Source: Diphasiastrum complanatum (Eukaryota; Streptophyta; Lycopodiopsida; Lycopodiales; Lycopodiaceae). From it: a stretch of DNA of 64,000 nt. Where the stretch lies: the NCBI GenBank assembly GCA_029204225.1, contig CM055114.1, positions 13,928,684 through 13,992,683 of the forward strand, given 5' to 3'. Below, one piece after another: positions 25,301 to 37,300 of the stretch. The notes beneath the pieces are model-generated. The model was not told the DNA's origin and did not search any database. It saw only the letters and a program-made list of their open reading frames with translations. Position numbers and translations under genes: made by a program. Positions within the stretch are counted from its first letter, which is position 1, and each line of letters opens with the position of its first letter.

Positions 25301-25693
25301 CCAAACACTATTGGCGTTTCAGTATGCTTCTCTTTTATTATGCCCTTTTGAAAATTCCCATGAACATTTACAACTTTCATTTCATTTTCATTATTCTGGA
25401 ATCTGCAAAGTTTTAACAGTGATGTCCACCCGATTGTTGTATGCACAGGATTGCACGTTTCAGTTGAATCTCTACTGGAAGACAATGACTTCTTATCAAT
25501 CTTAAGAGGTTTCCTGCTTACCAGCAAAAGAGCAACGCCTTCTGATTTCCCTGACCATTCAAAGATTATGAATGGCATTGTGCCCAGTTCCCCTTTTTCA
25601 AAGATAACAGGTGATGTTACTAAATTGGAGGTAACTCCAATGCTCCAAAACCATGTGGCTTCAGGGAATCTCCTGGTGACAAATTTTGTTTGA
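16301..25693 (+). CDS. DPE2: 4-alpha-glucanotransferase DPE2 (disproportionating enzyme 2), 22 coding exons
   Basis: DPE2 is the cytosolic GH77 enzyme that moves a glucosyl unit from maltose, exported from starch breakdown, onto soluble heteroglycan. The splice-joined frame is 995 codons without a stop, near the plant norm of about 950-990 residues. Two N-terminal CBM20 starch-binding domains occupy about residues 1-270, and the GH77 domain with the DPE2-type insertion follows. The nucleophile region reads AYRIDHILGFFRIWELP and the acid/base region ACGEDLGMVP. Exons: 16301-16684, 17159-17291, 17587-17642, 18079-18206, 18631-18760, 18993-19189, 19304-19382, 19694-19732, 20393-20512, 20881-20982, 21485-21568, 21707-21949, 22121-22246, 22509-22583, 22661-22732, 23409-23531, 23749-23846, 24265-24424, 24596-24694, 24867-25064, 25228-25321, 25449-25693. 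Phases agree at every junction. All introns are GT-AG except intron 4 (AT-AC). The ATG at 16301 is the first in frame after the likely 5' UTR acceptor. Confidence 0.95.
18207..18630 (+). other. U12-type AT-AC intron of DPE2 (intron 4)
   Basis: The donor is AG|ATATCCTTT, the canonical minor-spliceosome donor. The acceptor is GAGCAC|ATATAAC. A branch-site match CCTTGAC lies at 18614-18620 with its branch A at 18619, 11 nt before the intron end, within the usual U12 range. No GT or GC donor near the exon end keeps the frame. The AT-AC junction joins codons to give FPIRYNYALQNKEG, matching the FPIKYRY pattern of other DPE2 proteins. Confidence 0.88.
22862..23327. mobile_element. MITE-like or repeat insertion in DPE2 intron 15
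   Basis: The left side has CAGAACCGTGGGGTGAACCGT (about 22880-22900) and the right side CGGTTCACCACGGTTCTGG (about 23228-23246), an imperfect terminal inverted repeat. More copies of GAACCGTGGTGAACCG lie near 23263-23300. Between them is an array of about six copies of a block like CTGTTTTTGGCACTCA (22985-23185) and a TTAATTAATTAATTA run. No coding capacity. I could not find a convincing target duplication, so the outer edges are approximate. Confidence 0.6.
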
Positions 25694-26640
25694 TTCAGAG
25701 CTGCAGCCTGCATCATTCTGATGCTCATCATATATCTCCATGGTAAACTAGGGTCGAAAATTTTGACCCTTATGTAATTTTCATAAATCAGCTGTTCATT
25801 ATATTATTTCAAAACAATAAAAGAAAATCTCTTGGAGGGTGTAATTAACCTTTTACTTATTCTATGATGAATGCTATGAGAATGCTTGTATGTCTGTTCA
25901 TATAATTTCTTAATAACTTGGAAACCTTTTGGTGTATATGAGTTACAATTTTTAAAGATGGAAACAAGAAATGTGGCCTGTCATCTGCCTCCCAGTGTTG
26001 CCGGTTGCCTGAATAAAGTCTATCTGAAGCCTATTTTCAGCTTCAGGAATCCAGTTGGACCATTTTTTTTCAATGCATATCTTCCATCATAAGAATTTGT
26101 TCTTATCAATTGATGAATTCTGAAAGCAAGCTATGTTCCAAGGAATCTTGTTTTACAAACAATGTATTCATAAGATTCTGCCTCACATAGCCTTGTGGCC
26201 ATATGATTATCTACACTCTAAACATCAGGCAACATAGACAACATCCACAAAATACTGAGTAGAAAGAAAATATCTTAAGGTGCATCTTCTAAGGTATCGA
26301 TTGAAATCTTGATCATCAATGATATTATGATGCAAGATGATGGGAAATTTTTTGTGAAATTTTAGTAAAAAACTGGATGTATGCTAAAAGTAAACTAGGT
26401 TTATTAAGGCGCATTGGTAATAAGAGGCTACTCTTCAAAATAGTCGACCTCCTAGATCGAGGGCATGACAAGCCTTAATCATAGGGTCATGTAGGCTAGA
26501 TCAATGACTTGACCACTAGGACCCACTTTGACCATTGCCATTGTCCGAATGCCCATTAGGGCCCACTTTGATCATTTGCTAGTGCCAAGTGCCAAATGTG
26601 CTTAAAAGCCTAGGTTGTAGGTCTATTGCCAACGAATCTA
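25694..26640 (+). other. DPE2 3' UTR and intergenic region
   Basis: AATAAA occurs at 25816-25821, about 120 bp after the stop codon, a reasonable polyadenylation signal. From about 26100 to 26640 I see only a weak duplication of GGRCCCACTTTGAYCATT near 26520-26575. Confidence 0.5.
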
Positions 26641-26649
26641 TGAGAACTC

Positions 26650-27050
26650 ATAGCCTTCTTAGGTAATGTTGGCTATTACTGAAGATTCATACAGAATCAT
26701 GCCTCGATAGCTACAACTCTTACACAATTACTTAAGAAGCAAGTCGTGTATTTGTGGATGCCAGAACAACAAAAAGCATTCGAAGAACTCAAGCAGAAGC
26801 TGATTAATGCTCCAATTTTAAGACCGCCTAATTGGACGATACTATTTCATAGTTATGTTGATGTGTCAACATTCGCTATTGGTGTCTGTCTGAGCCAACG
26901 AACATAAGAAAGACCATCCAATATACTATGCTAGTCGACAACTTAGTTCCTCGGAGAAAAACTATTCGGCAACAGAAAGGGAAGCACTTGGAAAGATATT
27001 CACTATAAAGAAATTTCGGCATTATTTGTTGGGTTATGATTTATTTGGCC
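26650..27050 (+). pseudogene. Ty3/gypsy RT end and RNase H fragment
   Basis: The plus strand reads AFLGNVGYY-stop-RFI (TGA in place of the usual Arg), then WMPEQQKAFEELKQKL, DVSTFAIGVCLSQ, a frameshift, and YYASRQLSSSEKNYSATE followed by FRHYLLGYDLF. This is the connection between reverse transcriptase and RNase H of a gypsy element. It ends just where the 10930-11600 fragment picks up (TDHQPLLYLVNK). Both sides are truncated. Confidence 0.8.
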
Positions 27051-28960
27051 GAATTGCTCACACATGCATCATTGCGATCCTTGTATTCTGGAAACTTCTG
27101 GCTCATGAGCCGCAAATAATCAATAAAGGACATTATTCCTTTCATTTCATCTGGATCTAGATCCTTCGTGGATGCTAGAAAGATGTCTTCATCTTTTGAA
27201 GGTACACGTTGCAACAATTTGGAGGCTCGCTCCATGCGTTCTCTCCATCATAAGAATAGTATTTCCATTGCATGGTTGGCTCACCATTCAACATTTGAAA
27301 ACAAAAATAGTGAGGATTGGTGTGTCCTTCTAAGCCATCATTTCCTTGAGCAATACAAGATAAATTGTTTCCAGTGAACCATTCGTTCCAGTATTTCTAC
27401 TTCAGTGCTTTCGCTACGACCGCCACCTATCTTTTCACCAATTCGTGCTAGCATATCTAGCATTATATAAATTGATTTGGACTTCAAAGCCCTATATATG
27501 ACATTGAAAACCTGATCTATGTCTTCATGTGTGTGGCCAACCAAAAGAAATCCCATTTCTACCTTTTGGAAGATGTTATGTGCCACTAACATACAACAAA
27601 GACCAAAAATAAATTTATTCTTGTTCTCCCTCCAACAACTGTCAACTTGAATACGTAGGATCGGACGTGATGCTTGTGCTTTTCTTATTGCTCGCATTGT
27701 TGATGTGGCTTGATTGCTATCATGAGCATGCAAAGTATCAATCCAAACATCACAGAGCAACTTGAATCCATGAACCAATACCCCACAAACATGTGTTTTC
27801 AAAAATAGATTGCCCTCTAATCTGGCAGGAGTTTTACTGAAATGGGGTAATGCTGCTGTATTTTAATTCATTCCATCAATGGCGAGACACAAACATTTCT
27901 CAGGACATGATCTTGACTCTTCATTCCAATATGCATACAATTTTCTGGAATCGAAAACATGACGTAGATGACGACCTCTCAATGCAACATACCGATCACG
28001 CATTCTAGCATCAGGAGTTGTCTCTATTGCATTTTTAAGGTCATCACATATTTTGCATTTGGACATTCTTTGTCTTGTTGGAGTCTTGACATGTCCAGAC
28101 TCTTGTTTCCACATCTTGGAGAGTGTGGATCTTGAAACTTCAGAAATACACGCGTCTTTAAGTTGTGTGTTTATAGTTTTGAAGACATCGTGTTTATGCA
28201 TGCCGAGTGGGAGATGATGCTCGCAAATGACAAAGCCATCTTTTGATCTATGTTGTAGATGTGGTTGAGGCAACGCGTGCTTTTCCAAATGCCCATGCAT
28301 TATGGCCAACCCTTGTGAAGAATGTCCACGTTGCTTGAATGTGCCGTTGTTTCCATGAAACTTGAACACAATGAAATAATGTGCCTCAACAATTACTTGC
28401 CAAAACATTCCATGGGAGATTCCCAACAAATTCTGATATGCTTTTATGCATACATTTTACCATCCAAAGTAGGTTTGAAGCGCAAATTGGGTTCCTCCAA
28501 AATATCAAACACTGCGTTTGACATTTCTCGTCTATGGAAAAAACATTTGAACATCTGCAACAAATGATTATGCTTGTCAGCTCCTCATTTTCTCCACACA
28601 CCTAGTCGCAAGTCTTGACATTCTTTTAAGTTATTTGTCGAATACACAACTTGCTACAACATGGTTGCATCAACGTTTCCATTATATGTTCTAATGATAA
28701 AATATAGTCTTTTTTGGTACAACATATGCAAGCACATGTTTTCTTTTGAAACTCTGAGTAGTCCCAAAAGTCGATGTTGGACATACTTGAGGTTCTCTTT
28801 GTAGACCTTCAAAAATGTTATCTGCTTGTGACCATCTTGATCTTGTAGGATTGTTTGTAATATTAGCATCATGTAATATGGTACTTGTGTAATCATGTTC
28901 ATCAAAATTGATATCCGAAAAATCTGAATTCCGTCGGGTGGACAATTAGCACTTGCCAAA
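27041..28960 (-). pseudogene. DUF7869-type transposase-like pseudogene
   Basis: The minus strand carries the pattern of the widespread uncharacterised DUF7869 family: a cysteine motif CKICDDLKNAIE, then CLAIDGMN, then RIQVDSCWRENKNKF with a downstream GFLLVGHTHEDIDQVF. The two acidic blocks look like part of an RNase-H-fold active site (inference). One frame runs from about 28429 to 27041 with TAA stops at 27863-27865 and near 27338 plus others further on. The N-terminal part (28386-28960) is in shifted frames (NSDFSDINFDEHDY, RREMSNAVFDILEEPNLRF). No introns, terminal repeats or partner gene are visible. It is probably a dead transposon gene; its relation to the elements at 29.5-49 kb is unknown. 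Confidence 0.65.
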
Positions 28961-29500
28961 ATTGACGAATATTTCAGTGTACGCTTTGTTTGATTGCTGA
29001 TTTCAAAATGACATCTTTTATTTTTGTTGTTATCAATAGTGTCTCCAACACACTTGTAAGCATTAGAGAAACTTAGAGCCCGACGAGGGCCTTCGTAAAA
29101 GATGCTTTTTTATATTTTTTCTTATTTTGGTTGCCATGTGGACCAATTGAAACCTTAGCTTCGGGGTTCTACGTAACGTAGAATTTTCCAAATATAAATA
29201 AAATAAAAACATTTTAAATATATTGCTATTTCGTCGGCCAGCATGTGGAAATGCTATTGGTTGATGAAGCCTGCCCTTCTAGCTCATCACTGTCCGAAGA
29301 GACCCAAAAATATTGAAAATGAATATGACAGATGGTTGAGATGAGAAAATCGATGTACCATTAATGTATATGCATTGTCAAACCATGGTTAACAGGGTTA
29401 ACCAGAGTTAATTTGTGGCGCCAAATACATTAATGTTTTAAATTTTTACCAACACTTTTTTTTCTTCAGATTCATGGCTTTTTGTCTACGCAAATTTCCA
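28961..29500. other. Non-coding stretch with a dispersed 95-bp repeat
   Basis: Bases 29085-29185 resemble 51000-51110 inside the LTR that starts at 50904. They share CTTTTTTATATTTTTTCT, CATGGACCAAT-like sequence and TCTACGTAACGTA in the same order. The rest shows no coding pattern. It may hold the left end of the element described at 29.5-49.1 kb, but I see no terminal inverted repeat. Confidence 0.45.
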
Positions 29501-29540
29501 GATTCATAGTTCATTGTTTCAGATTTTTGCATGCAAATTA

Positions 29541-30899
29541 CGAATGGCGCCGACAAGGAAGCCGTGCTCCTCAATCGACTCTGTGCTTCTATTCAACGAG
29601 ACAGATGATAATGGATTATGGGTGCCAAGAAAATATTCACAAAACTCTTGGGTTTTGATGCATCCATCATCAAGAGGAGCATTTCGAAAAAGAAAAAGGT
29701 CAAAACTATCATTTCGATAATATTGGAAGGCCAAAATTTGGATATCAGAACATCATCAGGAGGAAAATCTATTTATGAAATTCTAGTCCAACATGTATAT
29801 ATGCATTCAGAGATAAATGTGCAAAGATTCAACCGTCAGGATCACAAAAAAATCAGCTGTGAGTATTGATATTTTTGATACTTTGATTTTTGTCATTCAT
29901 AAATATCTAATAGTAAACTTGCCAATTTGATCATTTTTCTCTTGCAGATTTATATCCATCCAACATAAATGAATGGGAGCCAAGTGGATCTTTAGCAAGT
30001 GTGTTAGATGTTATTCACATTGATATTGGACAGCTGCAATATCAAGGTAGAATTACAAAAGATCTAGCTAATAGTGAGATCTTTTGCTTTGAATCAATGT
30101 ACATTCATGATACAAATTTTTTTTTTTGGACAAATAGTACCAATTCCATTACCTAGTTTTGAAAGTGATGAATGGATTGCACCAGATGTTACAATTTCAG
30201 AATCATTTCGTTGCAAGATATATAATGATGTAAAAAATTCATTAAAAATGAGTACGGGATAAATAGTCAGATTGAGTTGGTTTATTTCCTTGAATATATT
30301 TGTGGATTTCTTTTCAAGTGTCAATGTACACAGAACCCCAACGATGTTTGTATGCAAAAATTTATCAGATAGTTTATTATCTGAACTTATGGATGAAGGC
30401 TGGGACAAAAGATCAGATGGAGTAATAGAATGCAGAATTAAAATGTCTTCCATGTGCTTCCGTTATCAAATTGAAAGACAAATGTTGAGCTTATGCTTCC
30501 ATTATCAAAGATGAAAGAAAATAAAGGTAAATGGGTGTCACTCGATCAAGACTTGGAAGCCAGTGGACATTCAAAATGAAAAAATATTAAAATTATATAT
30601 AATGATGCCGTTTTGACATGTGTTGAGGTGGAAGAAGATTGGAGTCTAAACTACATCCGGCGGGAACTATTGCTCCTACAAGATGATGTACTTTCAGACT
30701 TCAAATTCATTTTCAATGGTAAACTCGTAAGTAACTGTAAACAATCGATCTTTTATGAATAGTTTCAATCAAAACTTTCTAATACAAACTCTGTACTAAT
30801 TCTAACTAACTTTGTATTAGTTTTATGTAGGTACGTAAAAGACATGAGCTCGAGATCATATGCAGAGATATTGTCAAAACAATCCAACTTATGAAATAA
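29541..30899 (+). pseudogene. Unknown multi-exon gene with ubiquitin-like-looking C-terminus
   Basis: I do not recognise this protein. The start MAPTRKPCSSIDSV (29541) runs into a frameshift near 29660. The frame then continues to 29858 and through splice sites GT-AG at 29859-29947 and 30047-30137 (TTCTCTTGCAG and GGACAAATAG acceptors) into FESDEWIAPDVTISE. A stop at 30260-30262, an uncertain junction near 30255-30320 and a further TGA near 30578 break it. The last part reads IKIIYNDAVLTCVEV, then IRRELLLLQDD and FKFIFNGKLV, spliced (30728-30830) to VRKRHELEIICRD with a stop at 30897-30899. That last part has the beta-grasp-like rhythm of ubiquitin-type domains, a weak inference. It converges with the H3-protease gene. 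Confidence 0.5.
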
Positions 30900-31270
30900 C
30901 ATTGAGATTCACTATAAGCAAACGTGCCAATCATCATGTCTTTTTATCATTATAGAAAAATTGCATTCTAGTATTAGACTATGGACACAAGCTGATTGTA
31001 AGAATTTATTGTGATATCAATAGAAAAAACTCATAAACGGGTTGTTTACAAGTAAAATGATAGATCTCTATTCAATCAATTTTTCTATGTTTTCTATATC
31101 AGTATTAGGAACTGATAAGGCAATAGCTCCTTCTATAATCTCACCCTCCTCTGTTTTGGGAAGGGCCTCAATGCTTTTTAAGACAAGAGGAATATCTGCT
31201 ACAAAATTGCCTTCCTCTGTATTAGGAAGGACTTTATTCCTTTTTTATCTTATAAAATAAGATCTGTATC
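30900..31270. other. Spacer between convergent genes
   Basis: About 370 bp between the 3' ends of two convergent genes. It contains a short direct repeat (ATTAGGAA with CCTTCCTCTGT near 31100-31240). No other feature. Confidence 0.4.
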
Positions 31271-33124
31271 CTAAACAACCTGAAAGGCTGTTAAGGCAGG
31301 AGCATCTTCCTTTTGAGGGCCCTCGATTGTAGGTGCAATGCTTACACCGTATTGGGCATAGATTCTGATCAACTCTTGCCGAAATCTATATACATCATTA
31401 GGAGTATACAGCTCAAGAGTGAACTGTCATCACAAAACACGAGAATCAGCAAATTACAAACAATGAAATATGAATTAAAATGAAATGAACTACAAATGAA
31501 CAGAATATTACCTTTTCAATATCTACATCCGTTTGTAAATCATACCATTCAAAAAATAGCTTCGTATTGTACAGGACGAACCATGCACAACTAAAAGCGT
31601 CTTGTTGTTGTACACACTGCATATATAGAACAAAAATTAGTAATATAATGATAGAAATTTTATTTATGCTATGACGGTACATTTGAATTAAAAAAGGAAT
31701 ACATGCATATCAGAGATAAATTGAATATACCTTAAGAGATTTAATGGTTATCTCTCCAATTGAAGTTGCCATTGTCGGTATTTTTTGAACGACATCATGA
31801 AGTAGAGAATCAAATTCTCTATGTGTATTTGCAGCTGAGTTTAATTTTACACATAGAAAATTTGATACTCCCTCCTTATTTATCTTCACAAAAAGAATGT
31901 TCAGGCTCCAATGCCGACTGCAAGAACCAAAATACAAATATCGATAAATTCATATTTATGAAAAAATTTCGTTCTTTTCAAAGCAATGAAGCATGCAACA
32001 ATCCAGATTAAAGCAACAAAAACAAAAGTGCTTTTTATACTTATTTTCATATGGAATCAAATAGAATTTCGCCATAGGACTGCACTTGATGAAATAGACA
32101 GCCTTCTCAAAATTGGCTTCTTTCGCCTTTATCGCTCCCATGAAAAATGGACTAACTACAAAAACTGTACCATAGGAATCGAAACTAATACTATTCTGCA
32201 AAAAAGAAACTCCGGCCTCTACTATTGCATCTAAATTTTTTGTGGTCTTATCTTTTAGCTCAGCACAAAATTTGGGATCTAATCTAAAGCTTCTACGTGT
32301 ATCTGGAAGAAAAAAATCAAAAAAATTGTCGAGAAGATCAATTTTGTTAGCTAGGTAGGCCTCATATTGATTATAATGGTCAGAATAAAAAAAACCTGGG
32401 CTGGATCGTATGGAATTCTCACAAAATGATTATGTACAGGAGCAGAAACAGAAGTGAAAACAATATTTACAGATTTCTCTGTTATTTTGTCTAGCTCCTC
32501 TTGGGTAATCAACACTTTTGGTGATGAAACCTACTGAGGAGCTAGACGATTAACAGGAGGAGGCAGGAGTGAAGATTCTCGATCTGAGTCAGATTCTCCA
32601 GCATTTGACTCAGAGCTCAGGAAGATACGGGGTCTCTTGGCTAGGATACATCTAGGAAGAAGGGAAGCAGTTGGCCTTTGAGATCCAGCCTTCTTGTGGA
32701 CATGCTGCTTTCTCTTCCTCCTAGAGGTAGTAGGCACGTTGGTTCTATCCAGAGACAGGTCTCTGGAGGTGCTGGCATTATCAACATGCAGACCAGAATA
32801 TCTATCCCAAAGCCTTTTGAGAATGACTAAATCCTTTGGCATGATGGTGACACGCTTACCATGCACTGTCAAAAGACAAGTATTCTCAAAAAACTGGGAC
32901 AAAAAATCTTCTGCAGCACCTTGTAAGGCCTACATGGCTGTCACGACAAAATGAACATTTAGCCCAAGTGACAGAGTGACATTTCGAACAGATCGGCCGA
33001 AAGGAGCTCTAGGGATCAACAATTCAATTGATCTCTGGAGTTTTCTGATCTCCCTCAGCCAGATCTGCTTCCTGCCACGCCTATGGCCAGTACGAGGGGG
33101 AACACGGGAATGGGATGGTTGTAC

Positions 33125-33726
33125 TGTTGAAATATTGGAAAAATCTATCTAATGTTGTAAGTAGGGGTCCTAGATGAATTGAGCTCTTTTGGCTTAGTAA
33201 AGACTCATCTTAGAATAAAATATTCAAGGTAGGTAGAAGTAGAAACTCGAGCTACCATAGGAATTGCCATTTGTACTTTGCATGCCACATTTAATGCATG
33301 AAAATACTAGGTGGCACAATTAGACATATTGAGGTGGCTTGAATAAGTCTAGATAGCTTGAGAGGTGGATTCATAACTCCAATTCAAGTCAAAGTAGGAG
33401 GAGAGTCCATGGATCTATATATATGTGATGTACTCTCATTGAGAAGATGATGATTTTTGTGTGTAATGCAAATTTGGAGACTAAGCTCTTTGTGCCCTCT
33501 CTCTCTACTTGCTTTTGTACATTCATATTCTCTCTCTAGCCGAGTTGAGGCATTTATTGTACTTAGTTTCATACTTTGTTGATAGATCTTGCTTCTAGCA
33601 CAATAATATTTCTTGTATGATCAGCTTTCCTATTGTCAATCAATGCTAGTTTGATCTTTATGGTATTATTGGGCTTAGGAGATCAAAAGTACATGTGTAG
33701 GGCATCCCACACGTGTGAATTCAACA
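33125..33726 (+). repeat. 5' LTR of element B
   Basis: TG...CA-bounded with 7-bp inverted ends (TGTTGAA/TTCAACA). A TATA-like TATATATAT lies at 33416-33424, a CTCTCTCT run at about 33500, and the palindromic CCACACGTGTGA at 33707-33718. Confidence 0.95.
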
Positions 33727-33739
33727 TGGTATCAGAGCC
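33727..33739 (+). other. Primer-binding site of element B
   Basis: TGGTATCAGAGCC directly follows the 5' LTR and is complementary to the 3' end of initiator tRNA-Met. Confidence 0.9.
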
Positions 33740-34397
33740 AACCTAAGATTTACAAGCAAATCTAATCAAAAAGTTTGCAAATTTGGTCAGATTTTAAGCT
33801 AGAAATTGTCTAGATTCTACTTCCTAGCTAGTTTGCAGTTTTTTGGTGATTTAGAGCGTCAAACCACTTTGAATGGTTCAGATCAGGTACTGTACGAAAT
33901 TTTAGGTGCAGGCACGTGTGAAATCCGCCCATTTTCAGTTTGGTGGTTCTCTCTCAGCTTAGATCTGAAAAGTTATAAGCTTTTGAATAGGTGTAGGTAG
34001 GGCGCCTAGACCTGTGGCAAATCATGAGTACATGTCATGTATTGGTTGAATGATCACAAAAATCACCCAGAAGTTGAGCAATCTCATCTATATGTGATTT
34101 TGGCAAAATTGAGAGGATCTAGGCAAATTTTTTCATACAAATAGATTGTATTTGAGTCAATTTGACATTTTTGGAGTATTTCACACGTGTGAAATTTAGA
34201 GAATCATAACTTTTGCCATACTTCATCTTTTTTGATGATTCAAATCTTGTTTTAGAGAGATTGTCAAACTAGTGAGATCTATCTCACAGTTTTTTGCTTA
34301 GTCTTACATAGGATTTGGTTTTTTTCCCTTGATTGGTTCCTATAGTGAGAAGATAAGCAATTTTTTCATCTATCTTTTTTGATTTCCAACATTCTTT

Positions 34398-37300
34398 ATG
34401 GCTTCAATGGGTGCCTTTCTATTAGAAGCAAGTGAAAGATTGTCAACCTCCAATTACTCAATATGGAAGGTTAGGATGGAATCTGTCTTAATTCTACAAG
34501 ATTTGATGGATATTGTACTTGGTATTGAAGAAGAACCACAAATTCCTCAAGAAATTCCAAAATACAAAAAGAGAGCTAGGATGGCTCTACATTATATTAA
34601 AATGAATGTCTCAAATGACATCTTAAGAGAAATTGGTGTTTGTACTAATACCAAAGATGCTTGGGATACTCTCAAGTCCATCTATGAGACAACAAATACT
34701 TCTAGACTTCTAACACTAAGAAACCAAATTTTTTAAAGTGTACAGAGAAGTGATGAAAGTGCTTCAGCTTATGTAATGAGAGTTAAAGACCTCCATAGAG
34801 AATTGTCATGCATAGGAGACTCCATCAACCAAAATGAACTTGTTCAAGTCATACTTAATGGGTTAAAGGAGGAATATGACAACCTTATTCAGAGTTATGC
34901 CATTAAGGAGGAGCTACCAAGTTTGGAAGCACTCCAAAGTGTGCTCATTTATGAAGAATCAAGACAAGAGTATAAACTCTTGAAAATGGAAAGATTGTCT
35001 CTCAACATTGATGGTAAATCCCTCTCTACCAAAGACAAGCACAAGTCAAGAAGTAAAAATCAACACCAACCCTCTTTAAGCAAGAACAATATTATTTCCA
35101 AGGAGAAAGGAGAAGAGGATGAGTCCTCTCAAGCTTTCACATCCAAGAAGAAGAAGAAAAACATCAGGTGTTTCTTTTGTGGCAAGAAGGGGCATTATGC
35201 CACTAATTGCTTCAAGAAGAAGAGTCAATTCAAGCAAGCCAACATTTCCAATGAAGAGAAGGAAGATGCTCATGCAAGTGATGGAGAGGGATCTCTTATG
35301 GTCTCAAGTTTTTCTTCATCACCTTTCAAGAAGGATGGTTCATGGTACATTGACAGTGGAGCTTCCTCACACATGTGTAGCTCCAAGCATTTTTTTTCAT
35401 CCATGGCACCTTATGAAGGAGCCAAGAAGTCCATCTACACAACAAATGATCATGAGTGTGCTACTGAAGGCATAGGGACCATTCCCTTAAAGCTTTCATC
35501 ATCAAAAGTTCTTTCTCTGTCTAAAGTACTTTTTGTTCCTAAGTTAACAAAAAATCTTATAAGTGTTGGGAAATTGCTTGATAGTGGACTAGATGTGAAT
35601 TTCAATGTTGATACATGTACAATCAAGAAGCATGATGATATCCTTGCATTTGGGTCTAGATATGGTGGAATCTAGAAGCTTGATCCCAAAGAGTATGCTA
35701 ACTCTTGTGATGGTGCTTTTGCTTCTCATATTTCTTTGGAGGAACTATGGCATAGAAGGTTGGGGCATCCTAACTATAGTTCTATGGTGTCCATGGTCAA
35801 GAAAGCCAAAGCTATTGGCCTGCCTAACCTTATTTCCAAGAATTTCAAGCCATGTGAGGCTTGTGCCATATCTAAATCTCATAAGAAGCCTTTTTCAAAG
35901 TCATCTATTAAGACTACACATCCATTGGAGCTCATACACTCGGATGTGCACTTCTCATCTTCAAAGAGCAAGGGTGGTGCTACTTGCTTTGTAACTTTCA
36001 TTGATGATTTCACAAGATTTACTTGGTTATATCTTCTAGCTTCAAAGTCTATGGTGTTCGACTATTTCCTAAAGTTCAAAGCTCTAGTTGAAAAGCAATT
36101 TTCATACAAAATCAAGATTCTTAGAAGTGATGGAGGTGGTGAGTACACTTCCAATAAATTTCATGATTATTGTGAGCTTGAAGGCATTAAAAGGGACTTT
36201 CCTTGTGCATATACGCCATCTCAAAATGGGGTGGCTGAAAGAAAGAATAGAACCTTGTGTGAATGTGCCAAAAACATTAGAATTGAGGCATCCTTGCCAA
36301 AAGACTTTTGGGGTGAGGCCGTCAATTGTTCAAACTATCTTTGCAATCGACTCCCTCATGTTGCACTTGAAGGAAAGTCACCATATGAAGCACTTTATTT
36401 GAAGAAACCTAAGGCTGGTCACCTTAGAGTATTTGGATGCATATGCTTTGTCCATATTCCCTTAGAAATGAGAAAGAAGGATGATCCTTGTGCAAGCAAA
36501 GGAGTAATGGTTGAATATTCATCCAACAAGAAAGCCTATCGAATCTACATGCTCTCTACTTCTAAAGTAATTGAAAGTAGAGATGTAGTTTTTCATGAAG
36601 AAGAAAAGTCCAATCTAGGAGGGGCCAATATCAAGCAACCTCAAAATCTATCACCTTTTGTTATTGAAGACAATCAACATATGGAGGAGTCAAGATCTGA
36701 AGATGGAAGTCCTTGGATCTTCACTCCTAGAAGATCCATGAGGGAGAGATCCGAGCCTAAGAGGCTCCCTTATGATGACAAAGGAAAACGAGTGGATCTT
36801 GATTCCATGTATGCTTATTTTGTTTCTCATGAGGAGACCAAAGATGTCCAAGAAGCCCTCAATACCAAGGAGTGGTATGAGGCCATGAAGATTGAATATG
36901 ATGCCTTGATCACCAACCACACATGGGATCTAGTGGATCCACCACCTAACATGCACATCATTGGATGCAAGTGGGTGTTCAAGATCAAGTACAATCATGA
37001 TGGCTCCATCAACAAGTACAAGACAAGATTATGTGCTAAAGGCTTTGCACAAATATATGGCCTTGACTATGAAGAAACCTTTGCTCCTATAGCAAAGATG
37101 GTGACAATAAGAATCATAATCTCTCTTGCCTTATTTTTTAAGTGGAAATTGTATCAACTTGATGTCTCCAACGCTTTTTTGAATGGCTATCTTGAGGAGG
37201 AGATATACATAGAACAACCTCAAGGATTCATCAAGGATAAATCTAAGGTGTGTTTGCTATTTAGAAGTCTTTATGGCTTGAAGCAAGCACCTAGATCACA

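Noticed and set aside
26520-26575. Possible short tandem element (GGRCCCACTTTGAYCATT)
   Set aside because: Only two diverged copies and no further structure.
32303-32395. Intron in the linker of the H3-protease gene (CAG|GTTTTT...TTCCAG)
   Set aside because: Splicing there puts the protease part out of frame. Adding one base to the homopolymer restores one long frame, so slippage is preferred.
32930-32932. Intron explaining the TAG in the H3 fold
   Set aside because: The H3 alignment is continuous on both sides (up to VTAM and from ALQ) and no donor lies close upstream. A nonsense change is simpler.
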